Of a DNA stretch of 64,000 nt, positions 8,795-16,791 are shown piece after piece. Under the pieces are notes generated by a model. The model was given only the letters and a program-made list of their open reading frames with translations, did not search any database and had not been told where the DNA came from. The number at the start of each line of letters is the position of its first letter. Positions within the stretch are counted from its first letter, which is position 1. Position numbers and translations under genes: made by a program. Origin of the DNA: SSF14 sp046331245. GTDB lineage: Bacteria; Actinomycetota; Acidimicrobiia; Acidimicrobiales; Microtrichaceae. Where the stretch lies: NCBI GenBank assembly GCA_046331245.1, contig JAXLRH010000005.1, positions 246,950 to 310,949 on the forward strand, written 5' to 3'.

Positions 8795-9153
8795 GCCACG
8801 ATCTCGGCGATCTGCGCGTCGGTGATGCGCGACTCGTCGAACGTCGGCATGACGCCGTTCGCGTCGGCTCGCCGCTGGTCGTTCGGCTCGCGGATGGACC
8901 GCTCGATGTACGCGGCGTCGGCGGTCACGGTGCCGCCGCCCTTGAGGGTGATCTTCGACCCGTACAGGCCCTTCCACGTCGGACCGGTGAGGGCGTCGCC
9001 GTTGATCGAGTGGCACGCGGCGCACGCGTTCGCCTTCACGACGGCCTCGCCCTGCTTGCCGGCGGCCGACAGCTTCACGTTCGTGGCGGGGTCGTCGGTG
9101 CAGGCCACGGCTAGGCCGAACGCGAGCACGACGACGAGGAGCACCCTCTTCAC
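8767..9153 (-). CDS. Class I cytochrome c lipoprotein
   Basis: 128 residues. A lipoprotein signal peptide ends at Cys18 (LAVAC). One haem-attachment motif CAACH (residues 44-48) and a Met ligand candidate in NGVMPTF complete a small monohaem cytochrome c. It is the last gene of an operon with PCu(A)C, Sco and CtaG, so a role in electron entry to a cytochrome c oxidase is inferred; it resembles the cytochrome domain found at the end of caa3-type subunit II. GTG start fixed by a 4-bp overlap with the ctaG stop. Confidence 0.88.
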   Translation of the reverse strand: MKRVLLVVVLAFGLAVACTDDPATNVKLSAAGKQGEAVVKANACAACHSINGDALTGPTWKGLYGSKITLKGGGTVTADAAYIERSIREPNDQRRADANGVMPTFDESRITDAQIAEIVAYIKDVSGS

Positions 9154-9971
9154 GCGTCGGCCTCCACCAATGTGCCCCGGAACCGCGGGCCCGACGTGCC
9201 GCTCGCCATTCGCACGAACCGCACGGCGATCTGGATCCAGATCACGATGCCGCCGGCCACCTGGAAGATCGCCGCCGCGAGCTCCTGGTCGGCCTTCGCG
9301 TCGAACGAGAGCCACACCCTCGGGGCGAGGTCGTACACCCGGTAGATCGGGAACTCCGACCAGGTCATGAAGAACGCGACCGGCAGCGGCGCCACCGACA
9401 CGCCGATGAGGTAGACGATGGCGACGGGGCCCGTCAGACGCGGCGTCATCGGCGTGGGCGGCTGCACCGGCATCCAGATGAGGAAGCCGGCGGAGATCCA
9501 CGCGAGGTCGAGGACGAACGAGCCGACCTGGCTCGTGAGCAACGGGTCGACGACGACCGGCGCGCTCACCAGCACCAGCAGGGTGACCGACGTGAGGAGA
9601 GCGAACAACGGGTTGGTGACGAGCTTCACGACCCGGAGGCGCTTCGGCGTGGCCGACAGCCACTCGCCGAGGGAGGCCGGCGCACCGAAGAGCAGCAGCG
9701 GGCAGGCGATCATCACGATGAGCACCTGCCGCACCATCTGCGCCGACACGATGTAGCCGGCGCCGAGGGTCGCGAGCGGCCAGTCGGTGCCGCCGAGGAG
9801 CAGGAACACCCCGATGCCGGCGGCGATGCGACGGCGCATCGGAACGTCGGAGCGCCACGTTCCGGCGCGGTACAGCGCGAACAGGACGAGGCCGACGACG
9901 ATCCACGCACCGACGTAGGGGCGCCAGGCCCACGTCCAGTTGGTGCCGTCGTTGGAGCACCAGAACCTCAT
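9150..9971 (-). CDS. ctaG: CtaG-type cytochrome c oxidase assembly protein
   Basis: 273 residues, about seven membrane helices. Matches the caa3_CtaG family: early W-x-W-x-x-Y, GTDWPLATLGAGYIVSAQMV, the helix LIVMIACPLLLFGAP and MPVQPPTPMTPRLTGP. Thought to help copper centre assembly of haem-copper oxidases. It overlaps Sco (ATGA) and cytochrome c (GTGA) by four bases each, so all are one transcript. No oxidase subunit genes lie in the window. Confidence 0.88.
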   Translation of the reverse strand: MRFWCSNDGTNWTWAWRPYVGAWIVVGLVLFALYRAGTWRSDVPMRRRIAAGIGVFLLLGGTDWPLATLGAGYIVSAQMVRQVLIVMIACPLLLFGAPASLGEWLSATPKRLRVVKLVTNPLFALLTSVTLLVLVSAPVVVDPLLTSQVGSFVLDLAWISAGFLIWMPVQPPTPMTPRLTGPVAIVYLIGVSVAPLPVAFFMTWSEFPIYRVYDLAPRVWLSFDAKADQELAAAIFQVAGGIVIWIQIAVRFVRMASGTSGPRFRGTLVEADA

Positions 9972-10624
9972 CGTCGGGTGTCCGGCCAGTCGAACGTCTC
10001 GAGGCGCGGGAGGTCCTTCGACCACTGCTGCTCGACCACCCCGAAGGGGTAGAGGATGTGACACAGGTTGTCGGGGGTGAACGCCAGGATCTGGCTGGCG
10101 TGGCCCACGACGTAGGACCCGTCGGGACGCTTCGGCTCGATCACCGTCGGCGGCAGCTGCAGCTGCTTCAGCGCCGTCTCGATGTCCGCCGGCGCGGCGG
10201 TGAGCCCGACGAAGTCGCGGTCGCGGTTGTCGAGGAAGGTGCGGATCGCCTTCGGCGTGTCGCGCTCGGTGTCGACCCCGACGAAGATCACCGTGGTCTT
10301 CGACGCCGGGCCGGTCATGTGCTTGAGCGTGCTGGCCAGGATGGAGAGGTGCACCGGGCACACGTCGGGGCACGACGTGTAGCCGAACAACATGAGCGAC
10401 AGGTGACCGGCGGTCTTCACCCCGACGTCGTACGGCTTGCCGGAGGTGTCGGTGAACACGACGGTCGGCTTCGCCAGCGGGATGCCGAGCACGGTGCCGG
10501 CGAACCCGAGGTCGTCGTCGTTCGCCGCGGTGGAGTCGTCGGAGCACCCGACGGCGGCCAGACCCGCGGCGGCGAGGCCGGCGCCGAGGAAGGCTCGGCG
10601 ACCGACGGGGTGCCGGGGGGTCAC
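9968..10624 (-). CDS. Sco1/SenC copper chaperone, probable Tat-exported lipoprotein
   Basis: 218 residues. N-terminal GRRAFLGAGLAAAGLAAVGC combines a twin-arginine motif with a lipobox Cys27. The thioredoxin-like domain carries the copper-binding CPDVCP (Cys85, Cys89) and the distal His in VVGHASQ. The role is delivery of copper or redox maintenance of the CuA site of cytochrome c oxidase, outside the membrane. It lies between PCu(A)C and CtaG with 4-bp overlaps on both sides. GTG start. Confidence 0.93.
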   Translation of the reverse strand: MTPRHPVGRRAFLGAGLAAAGLAAVGCSDDSTAANDDDLGFAGTVLGIPLAKPTVVFTDTSGKPYDVGVKTAGHLSLMLFGYTSCPDVCPVHLSILASTLKHMTGPASKTTVIFVGVDTERDTPKAIRTFLDNRDRDFVGLTAAPADIETALKQLQLPPTVIEPKRPDGSYVVGHASQILAFTPDNLCHILYPFGVVEQQWSKDLPRLETFDWPDTRR

Positions 10625-11100
10625 GGCGTCCCCAGCGCGCTGCTCACCCGCGCCTCGGTGTGCAGGGCGCCGGCGTGCTCGAACGTGAGCGTGAGCTTCA
10701 CGCGGTCGCCTTCCGCCAGCGGCTTCGACGTCATCATCATGAGGTGCAGGCCTCCGGGCTTGAGCGCGATGGTCATCCCCGCCGGGATGGTGAGGGTGGG
10801 CACGGCCGTCATGCTCGCGAACCCGTTGTCGGCGATGGTCGTCTCGTGCAGGTGCACGGCCACCGCCGACGGCGACTCCACCGACAGGAGGCGGTCGTCG
10901 GTGTCGCCGGAGTTGACGATGGTGAGGTACACGGACGCCTCCGCCGGGTTCGCGGGCAGCGGGATGGACGCGCCGCTGACGTCGATGGGCCGCGACGACT
11001 CGCCACAGCCCGCGACGGCGAGCGCGGTGAGACCGCCGATCATCGCGATCACCAGGTGGCGGCGGAACGATCGACGCACGAGGGGGGATGATCCGTGCAT
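10621..11100 (-). CDS. PCu(A)C copper chaperone lipoprotein
   Basis: 159 residues: signal peptide and lipobox (LAVAGC, Cys32), then a PCu(A)C domain with the metal ligands H85, M97, H119 and M121 arranged as H-x11-M-x21-H-x-M. It carries Cu(I) to the CuA centre together with Sco. First gene of the PCu(A)C-Sco-CtaG-cytochrome c operon and overlaps Sco by four bases. The ATG at 11100 precedes a typical lipoprotein signal sequence. Confidence 0.92.
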   Translation of the reverse strand: MHGSSPLVRRSFRRHLVIAMIGGLTALAVAGCGESSRPIDVSGASIPLPANPAEASVYLTIVNSGDTDDRLLSVESPSAVAVHLHETTIADNGFASMTAVPTLTIPAGMTIALKPGGLHLMMMTSKPLAEGDRVKLTLTFEHAGALHTEARVSSALGTP

Positions 11101-11132
11101 CGCGGACCAGTTCAGCGCGCCGGGCGCCGAAA

Positions 11133-11579
11133 TCAAAGTCGGCGGTCGCCCGGGATCGCGTACGTGACCGATGCCTGGGCCAGCAATCGGTCGCCCGGCG
11201 CCCCGCCCACGTCGGAGAACAGCTTCACCTGGGTGACCGACTGCCGGCGACCGAGCTTCAAGAGCTCGGCACTCCCCCACAGGTCGGCCATCGCCGGCTT
11301 GTCGAGGAAGTTGATGGTGAGGCTGCTCGTCACCGACAGCGCCACCGGGCCGATGCGCGAGACGGTGGCGAGCCACGCTGCGGCATCGGCGAGGGTCATC
11401 ATGGCCGGCCCCGACACCGTGCCCCCGGGCCGTTCGTGCTCGTCCCCGATCGGGAGGCGCATGAGCACCCCCACGTCGGTGACCTCCTCGACCCGGTAGG
11501 TGCGGGGCGCCAGCGGGAACGCTGCGGCGAGGAACTCCTCGAGGTCGAGGGCGGACATCACGGCGGGCGGCACGCTCAT
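11133..11579 (-). CDS. Hotdog-fold thioesterase (PaaI/YbgC-like)
   Basis: 148 residues. One hotdog domain: RPGGTVSGPAMMTLADAAAW is the long central helix region with the acidic catalytic residue, followed by SSLTINFLDKP. It likely hydrolyses an acyl-CoA. The start at 11579 has GAGACT seven bases upstream; the same sequence and spacing recurs before the methyltransferase at 50250. An alternative ATG lies at 11558. It runs toward the copper operon 32 bp downstream and could be co-transcribed, but no functional link is apparent. Confidence 0.82.
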   Translation of the reverse strand: MSVPPAVMSALDLEEFLAAAFPLAPRTYRVEEVTDVGVLMRLPIGDEHERPGGTVSGPAMMTLADAAAWLATVSRIGPVALSVTSSLTINFLDKPAMADLWGSAELLKLGRRQSVTQVKLFSDVGGAPGDRLLAQASVTYAIPGDRRL

Positions 11580-11671
11580 GGGCGCCAGTCTCGCGCCGGG
11601 GCGACAACCGTTGACACGGTCCGACCGCGCCGCGAGCATTGGGCGGGGTTCACGAGTACCGGGGGGTACGT

Positions 11672-12127
11672 ATGCGAGTGGCCGACATTCTCCGTCACAA
11701 GGGCAGCGGTTCGTCCGGGGGGAACGCGGTGGCCACCGTGTCGCCCTCCGCGACCCTCGAAGCGGCCACCCGATTGCTCGGCGAGCGGCGCATCGGCGCG
11801 CTCGTGGTGTCCGAGGACGGTGTATCGGTCGCCGGCATCCTCTCCGAACGCGACGTCGTCGCCCATCTGGCCGCCGTCGGTCGAGTCGGCCTCGACAGCA
11901 CCGTCGCCACGGTGATGACCCGTGAGGTGCGCACCTGTGAGCCGTCGGAGTCGCTCGAGCAGCTGATGAAGACGATGACCGACGGTCGGTTCCGCCACGT
12001 CCCTGTCGTGGTCGACGGGCGGCTCACCGGCATCGTCAGCATCGGCGACCTCGTCGCCCGGCGCCTCGACCAGCTCGAGACCGAGAGCGCACGCCTCCAC
12101 GACTACATCCAGACCGGGCGCGGCTGA
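11672..12127 (+). CDS. CBS-domain protein
   Basis: 151 residues, essentially a tandem CBS pair: MRVADILRHK...ATRLLGERRIGALVVSEDGVSVAGILSERDVV and VMTREVRTCEP...MTDGRFRHVPVVVDGRLTGIVSIGDLV. Such modules bind adenosyl ligands and act as energy sensors. No catalytic domain is attached, so it would act in trans. The C-terminal helix LDQLETESARLHDYIQTGRG is typical of this small family in actinobacteria and proteobacteria. Confidence 0.88.
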   Translation: MRVADILRHKGSGSSGGNAVATVSPSATLEAATRLLGERRIGALVVSEDGVSVAGILSERDVVAHLAAVGRVGLDSTVATVMTREVRTCEPSESLEQLMKTMTDGRFRHVPVVVDGRLTGIVSIGDLVARRLDQLETESARLHDYIQTGRG

Positions 12128-12160
12128 CATCGGCGCCGCCCGCGTGGGAGCATCGCGGGC

Positions 12161-12412
12161 ATGTGCCGGAACATCACCACCCTGAGGGGCCTCGAGCCCG
12201 CCGCGACGCCGGAGGAGATCGAGGCGGCCTCCCGCCAGTTCGTCCGCAAGGTGAGCGGCGTTCAGTCCACCTCCGCGGCGACCGAGGCGGCGTTCGAGCT
12301 CGCCGTCCAGCGGATCACCGAGGCCACCACCGAGCTCCTGGCCACCCTCCCGCCCCGTCGTCAGCCCCCGATGACGGTGCCGCCGCTGCGCCGGATCAAA
12401 CGCGCCGGTTGA
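12161..12412 (+). CDS. DUF2277 family protein
   Basis: 83 residues. The opening MCRNITTLRGLEPAATPEEI and the segment ASRQFVRKVSGVQSTS are diagnostic of DUF2277, a short conserved family of unknown function. Mostly helical with a basic tail. The stop codon overlaps a TTG from which the downstream polymerase can start (TTGA), so the two are probably co-translated. A GAGCAT sequence seven bases before the ATG may be a weak -10. Confidence 0.88.
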   Translation: MCRNITTLRGLEPAATPEEIEAASRQFVRKVSGVQSTSAATEAAFELAVQRITEATTELLATLPPRRQPPMTVPPLRRIKRAG

Positions 12413-13998
12413 TCGCCCTCGACGGGGCCCTCGATCGGATCGCCGCGATCGAGGCCGAGCGCCATCCGCGTTGGGTGACCTGGTCGCAGGCCGACGCGCT
12501 GGAGCTCGTGCGAGGCGGCGTGCGCCTCACGCGCTGCTGGGACGTCGCGGCGGCGCACCGCCTCCTGTTCGGGGGCTGGCGGGCCGAGCCCGCGCTGGCG
12601 TGGGCCCGTGCCCACGACCTTCCGACCTCCGGCATCCCCGGGCCACGGCCCCACGACCTGTTCCACCAGGCCGACGATTCCGACGATGCTCCGGTGCGGG
12701 CCGACGGCTACCTCACGGCGGAGTGGGACGCGGTCGAACCCGGTACCCGTGCTCGTCTCGCGGTCGAGGCGGCGACAAGGCAGGAGGCGATGTTCGCGGC
12801 ACTGCCCGATCCCGAACGGGCGCTGGCCACGGCGCGCGTCGAGTCCGCGGCGGAGCTGTTGTGCGCGGAGCTCACCGTCGACGGGCTCCCCGTCGACCGT
12901 GCGGCGGCCGAGGCGTCGATCGCCGCGTTCATCGGTCCGCGCCCCCGCGACGAACGGGAGGCGGCGGAGCGCCGGGCCGAGCGGGACGCGGCGGTGCTGG
13001 CGCACGCACCCGGAACGGAGGTCGACCTCCGCAGCCCCGGCCAGGTGAAGTCGCTCCTCCGTCGAGTCGGCATCGAGGTGCCCGACACCCGCGCCTGGAG
13101 GTTGGAGGCGATGCGCGACCAGCACCCGCTCGTCGACGCGCTGCTGGTGTGGCGTAAGGCCGAGCGCGTCGCGACCACCTACGGGTACGGCTGGCTCGAC
13201 ACGTACGTGGGCGACGACGGCCGGCTCCGCGGCGAGTGGTCCGCGGCCGACGGAGCGGCCGGACGCATGACGGCCTCCGCCGGCCTCCACAACCTGCCGG
13301 GCGATCTCCGCACCGCGGTGCGCGCCGGCGACGGGTGGCGCTTCGTCCGCGCCGACCTCGGCCAGATCGAGCCGCGCATCCTGGCCGCGGTGTCGGGCGA
13401 CGCTGCGCTGGCAGCCGCCACCCGCGACGACGACATGTACCGCCCGGTCGCCGCCCAGCTCGGCGTCGACCGGGCGACGGCCAAGGTCGCCGTGCTCGGG
13501 GCCATGTACGGACAGACCACCGGCCACGGCGCCCAGGCGCTGCACCGGCTGCAGACGGCGTACCCGGTGGCGATCGCGTACCTCGAGGAGGCGTCGGCCC
13601 AGGCGCAGGGAGCGCACGACCTCCGCACGTTCGGGGGCCGGCTCGTTCGGATGTCGTCGGCGAACGCCAACGAGGTGAGCGATCGCGACCTGCGGAGCCA
13701 CGCCGCGGCGCGGGGCCGCTACGGGCGCAACGCGATGGTGCAGGGGGCGGCGGCGGAGTTCTTCAAGCTGTGGGCCGTCACGGTCCGGGCCCGGGCGGCG
13801 ACCCTCGGCGCACGCATCGTGCTGTGCCTCCACGACGAGCTCCTCGTGCACGCTCCCGCCGAGACGGCCGACGATGTGGCGGCGCTCGTCGACGAGTGCC
13901 TGCAGGAGGCGGCGCACCGCTGGGCACCGGCACAGCCGCCGGTGCGCTTCCTGGCCGACACCGCCGTCATCGACTGCTGGGCCGACGCGAAGGGCTGA
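12409..13998 (+). CDS. Family A DNA polymerase-like protein (PRK14975 type, degenerate exonuclease)
   Basis: 529 residues, a short relative of DNA polymerase I without the 5' nuclease. The first 180 residues sit where a 3'-5' exonuclease would be but show no DEDD residues. The polymerase part has motif A RADLGQIEPRILA (catalytic Asp; canonical form D-Y-S-Q-I-E-x-R), motif B RATAKVAVLGAMYGQTTGHG and motif C VLCLHDELLVHAP with the second catalytic Asp. It should therefore be polymerase-active. It is a paralogue of the full polA at 51.3-54.0 kb. Start taken as TTG overlapping the DUF2277 stop; a later GTG is possible. The 3' end overlaps the convergent TetR gene by 32 bp. Confidence 0.85.
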   Translation: MIALDGALDRIAAIEAERHPRWVTWSQADALELVRGGVRLTRCWDVAAAHRLLFGGWRAEPALAWARAHDLPTSGIPGPRPHDLFHQADDSDDAPVRADGYLTAEWDAVEPGTRARLAVEAATRQEAMFAALPDPERALATARVESAAELLCAELTVDGLPVDRAAAEASIAAFIGPRPRDEREAAERRAERDAAVLAHAPGTEVDLRSPGQVKSLLRRVGIEVPDTRAWRLEAMRDQHPLVDALLVWRKAERVATTYGYGWLDTYVGDDGRLRGEWSAADGAAGRMTASAGLHNLPGDLRTAVRAGDGWRFVRADLGQIEPRILAAVSGDAALAAATRDDDMYRPVAAQLGVDRATAKVAVLGAMYGQTTGHGAQALHRLQTAYPVAIAYLEEASAQAQGAHDLRTFGGRLVRMSSANANEVSDRDLRSHAAARGRYGRNAMVQGAAAEFFKLWAVTVRARAATLGARIVLCLHDELLVHAPAETADDVAALVDECLQEAAHRWAPAQPPVRFLADTAVIDCWADAKG

Positions 13999-14587
13999 CC
14001 GACTCCCCCATGAGGGCTGCACACATGCCGACGAGGTTGTCGACGAACTCGTCGTGGCTCAGCTCGGGGACCTCCCCCTCCTCGATCACCCGCGCCCGCT
14101 CCGCCGTCGTCGCCGTCATCAGCATCATGAGCGCCACAGTGCGCTCGCGTCGAAGCGCCGCCGACGCGGCCGGCCGGTTCTCGATCTCGTCGAGGATCCG
14201 GGCGAGGCCCTCGGTGGTTGCCGCGTCGGACTCGACGCGCCAGGCGGCGAACCGGCCGCGCAGCTGCGCCACGATCCGAAGGTACGCACGCCCGCCCTCG
14301 TCGTGCAGCAGCGCCCCGTAGGGCACCACCAGGCAGGCGACGAGCTCGGCGAGCGGCGGCTCGTCGGCGAGCGCGTCGCGCATCTCGCCGCGCCGCCCGT
14401 CGACGGGCGCGCCGCGACGCGACAGGATCGCGAGCAGAAGGCCCTCTCGCGATCCGAAGTGGTACGAGACCGCCGAGGTGTTCCGCTGCTCGGCGGCCTC
14501 GACGATCTCGCGGGTGGTCACCGCCGCGATGCCGGACCGGGCGAAGAGGCGTTCCGCCTCGTCGAGGATCCGGTCGCGGGTGGCCAC
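13967..14587 (-). CDS. TetR-family regulator of the adjacent luciferase-like gene
   Basis: 206 residues: ATRDRILDEAERLFARSGIA...TTREIVEAAEQRNTSAVSYHFGSREGLL is a TetR DNA-binding domain. Its GTG begins two bases after the stop of the luciferase-like gene, so the two form an operon. A perfect 8-bp inverted repeat lies in front of that operon (15830-15850) and is the likely operator, implying autoregulation. The ligand is presumably the substrate of the neighbouring enzyme or something related. Confidence 0.9.
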   Translation of the reverse strand: MATRDRILDEAERLFARSGIAAVTTREIVEAAEQRNTSAVSYHFGSREGLLLAILSRRGAPVDGRRGEMRDALADEPPLAELVACLVVPYGALLHDEGGRAYLRIVAQLRGRFAAWRVESDAATTEGLARILDEIENRPAASAALRRERTVALMMLMTATTAERARVIEEGEVPELSHDEFVDNLVGMCAALMGESVSPSRRPSSR

Positions 14588-14589
14588 GC

Positions 14590-15795
14590 CTAGGCCAGCG
14601 GCAGGAGGGCGTTCGACGGGATGATCGTGACGTCCATGCCCTCGGGAAGCGGGTTCGCGTAGTCGGGGTACTTCCGCTTCGCCGTGGCCCGGTACCGGTC
14701 GGTGGAGTGCTGCGGGTCGGTGTCGAAGTTCGGGATGACCTTGCTGCCGAAGAGCTCGATCATCTCGAGCACCTCCTCGTGCTCGAAGCCCTCGTTGGGG
14801 ATGCCGAACACGAGCTGGTCGCAGCCGACCTCCTGGTACTTCGAGATCTGCTCGTTGACCTCGTCGGGGTTGCCGCACAGGAGGTAGCCGGCCTCGATGA
14901 GCTGGTCGAGCATCGCCTCGTCGCGGATGCCGTAGGGGGCGTTCGGCCACACGACCGCGTTCTTCTGCGGCGGCATCGTGTCGTGGTACATGTTGACCAT
15001 CGTGTTGAGGTAGCCACGGCCGGGCGACATGGCGATCTCACGGGCCCGCTTGCGGTCGGCGACGCACACCACGGCGTTGGTCATCATCACGTTGTCGTTC
15101 ATGAACTGCCCGAGCGGCTCGGTGCAGTTGGCGATGCCCTCCTTGTAGGCGTCGATGCGCCCCTTGAGGTTGTAGATCGGCTCGAAGTTGAACGCGATGG
15201 CGCCGATGCCGAGCTCGCCGGCCTTGGTGAAGGTGCCGGGGTTGCCACAGCCCACCCACAGCGGCGGGTGACCCGTGCCGTAGGGCTTCGGGAGGATGTT
15301 GTGCGGTGTCTCGACCTTGAAGAACTCGCCGTCGAACGTGTAGTCGCGCTGCTCCCACATGCGCAGGATCTCGGGCGCCGCCTCGTCCCACATGGCCTTC
15401 GTCTCGGAGGTGAGGAGGTCGAAGGTGGCCATCTCGTGGCTGCCGGCGCCGCGACCGGTGCCCCACTCGTAGCGACCGCCGCACACGTGGTCGAGCATCG
15501 CGACCCGCTCGGCGTTGCGGACCGGGTGGTTCACGGGCCGGGAGAGGTTCATGATCGCCGAGCCCATGTGGATGCGCTCGGTCTTGGCGGCGATGTAGCC
15601 GAACACCGTCTCGGGCGCCGACATGTGCGAGTACTCGGTGAGGGCGTGGTGCTCGCCGAGCCACACGTACTTCCAGTTGAACCCGTCCGCGTGGATCGCG
15701 TACTGGATCTCGCGCATGAGCATCGTGTGCTCGCTCTCGGGATCGCGGGACGCGGGGCCGGGAAGGTAGCCGTTGAGGAAGAGTCCGAACTCCAT
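14590..15795 (-). CDS. Luciferase-like flavin-dependent monooxygenase
   Basis: 401 residues, LLM superfamily of the bacterial-luciferase type: MEFGLFLNGYLPG, VWLGEHHALTEYSHMSAPE, RPVNHPVRNAERVAMLDHVC, RYEWGTGRGAGSHEM and PLWVGCGNPGTF. The E-H-H-x-L segment is typical of FMN-linked monooxygenases acting on hydrophobic substrates. Transcribed with a TetR gene, which suggests induction by a xenobiotic or lipid-like compound. GGAG lies about nine bases upstream of the ATG, and the presumed promoter overlaps the palindrome at 15830-15850. Confidence 0.9.
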   Translation of the reverse strand: MEFGLFLNGYLPGPASRDPESEHTMLMREIQYAIHADGFNWKYVWLGEHHALTEYSHMSAPETVFGYIAAKTERIHMGSAIMNLSRPVNHPVRNAERVAMLDHVCGGRYEWGTGRGAGSHEMATFDLLTSETKAMWDEAAPEILRMWEQRDYTFDGEFFKVETPHNILPKPYGTGHPPLWVGCGNPGTFTKAGELGIGAIAFNFEPIYNLKGRIDAYKEGIANCTEPLGQFMNDNVMMTNAVVCVADRKRAREIAMSPGRGYLNTMVNMYHDTMPPQKNAVVWPNAPYGIRDEAMLDQLIEAGYLLCGNPDEVNEQISKYQEVGCDQLVFGIPNEGFEHEEVLEMIELFGSKVIPNFDTDPQHSTDRYRATAKRKYPDYANPLPEGMDVTIIPSNALLPLA

Positions 15796-15829
15796 GTGAT
15801 GCGCTCCGGTGTGTCGACGATCGGGATCG

Positions 15830-15850
15830 GACTAATGTAGTGCATTAGTC
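15830..15850. promoter_or_regulatory. Probable TetR operator (perfect inverted repeat)
   Basis: GACTAATG, five bases TAGTG, then CATTAGTC: a perfect 8-bp inverted repeat in the 77-bp gap between the luciferase-like/TetR operon (leftward) and engB (rightward). On the minus strand it contains TACATT, a plausible -10 for the leftward operon, and on the plus strand it lies just upstream of the engB -10. A bound regulator could affect both. Confidence 0.7.
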
Positions 15851-15860
15851 TGATTGCCGC

Positions 15861-15866
15861 GACAAT
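15861..15866 (+). promoter_or_regulatory. -10-like element for engB
   Basis: GACAAT followed by six bases and the GTG of engB; a leaderless arrangement. No ribosome-binding site is present between them. Confidence 0.5.
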
Positions 15867-15872
15867 GGCGCC

Positions 15873-16466
15873 GTGCCTCCCCTGCAGCTCCGGTTCGTGA
15901 CGTCGGCGGCCGAGGTCGGAACCCTGCCCGCCGGGCAGGTCGAGGTGGCGTTCATCGGCCGCTCGAACGTGGGCAAGTCGTCGCTCATCAACGCACTCGC
16001 CAACCAGAAGCAGCTCGCGAAGGTGTCGAAGACCCCGGGCCGGACGCAGCTCATCAACCTCTTCACGCTGGCCGACGGCACGACCGTGGTCGACCTGCCG
16101 GGCTACGGGTACGCCAATGCGCCGAAGGCGGTGCGCTCCGCGTGGGGGCCCATGATCGAGCGCTACCTGCTGGAGCGCGACGAGCTCGCCCGCATCCTCG
16201 TCCTCGTCGACGGCGAGATCGGCCCGACGAAACTCGACGTCTCGATGCTCGACTGGCTGCGCCACCACCACCTGCCGTTCGCCGTCGTCGCGACCAAGCA
16301 CGACAAGGTGAAGTCGTCCGCCCGTCAGAAGCGCCGGCGCGAGCTCGCCGAGAAGTGCGGCGTGCCCGAGCAGGCCGTCACGTGGGTGAGCGCCGCGAAG
16401 GGCGTGAACATCGACCTCCTGCGCGACAAGATCTACCGCTGGCTTCACCCCGAGGAGCAACCGTGA
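15873..16466 (+). CDS. engB: Ribosome biogenesis GTP-binding protein EngB/YsxC/YihA
   Basis: 197 residues, full length for this essential GTPase of 50S subunit assembly. Motifs: G1 GRSNVGKSS, G2 Thr in TPGRTQLINLF, G3 DLPGYGYA, G4 TKHDK, G5 SAAKG. GTG start at 15873 chosen because homology begins within a few residues and a -10-like GACAAT lies six bases upstream. It overlaps the following GNAT gene by four bases. Confidence 0.95.
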   Translation: MPPLQLRFVTSAAEVGTLPAGQVEVAFIGRSNVGKSSLINALANQKQLAKVSKTPGRTQLINLFTLADGTTVVDLPGYGYANAPKAVRSAWGPMIERYLLERDELARILVLVDGEIGPTKLDVSMLDWLRHHHLPFAVVATKHDKVKSSARQKRRRELAEKCGVPEQAVTWVSAAKGVNIDLLRDKIYRWLHPEEQP

Positions 16467-16768
16467 GCGACCAACCCGACCCCACCGCACCCGTCGTCGC
16501 CGACGACCCCGCCCGTTCCGAGTACGTCGCGACGCTCGACGGGCGCGAGCTCGGCGTCCTCTCCTACGTACGCGGCGACGGCGTGATCGACCTGCAGCAC
16601 ACGGTGGTCCACCCCGAGGCGCAGGGCCTCGGCGTGGGGTCCGCGCTGATCCGCGACGCGCTCGATCAGGCCCGTCTCGACGGCGATCGGATCATCCCCA
16701 CCTGCCCGTTCGTGCAGCGCTTCCTCGAACGGCACGCCGAGTACCGCGACCTCGTCGCCGACGCCTGA
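16463..16768 (+). CDS. Small GNAT-like N-acetyltransferase (YidJ/YjdJ type)
   Basis: 101 residues. A minimal GNAT domain: LGVLSYVRGDGVIDLQHTVV, then the acetyl-CoA loop EAQGLGVGSALIRDALDQAR, ending in IIPTCPFVQRFLERHAEY, the typical C-x-F-x-x-x-x-x-x-H signature of this single-domain family. Substrate unknown. GTG start overlaps the engB stop by four bases, so it is co-translated with engB. Confidence 0.88.
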   Translation: MSDQPDPTAPVVADDPARSEYVATLDGRELGVLSYVRGDGVIDLQHTVVHPEAQGLGVGSALIRDALDQARLDGDRIIPTCPFVQRFLERHAEYRDLVADA

Positions 16769-16790
16769 CCCGGCGGGCTGACCCGGCGGG
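16765..16790. repeat. Two tandem copies of a 13-bp sequence
   Basis: CTGACCCGGCGGG occurs twice in direct succession. The first copy includes the stop codon of the GNAT gene and the second fills the short gap to the convergent permease stop. It looks like a simple slippage duplication. Confidence 0.75.
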
Positions 16791-16791
16791 C

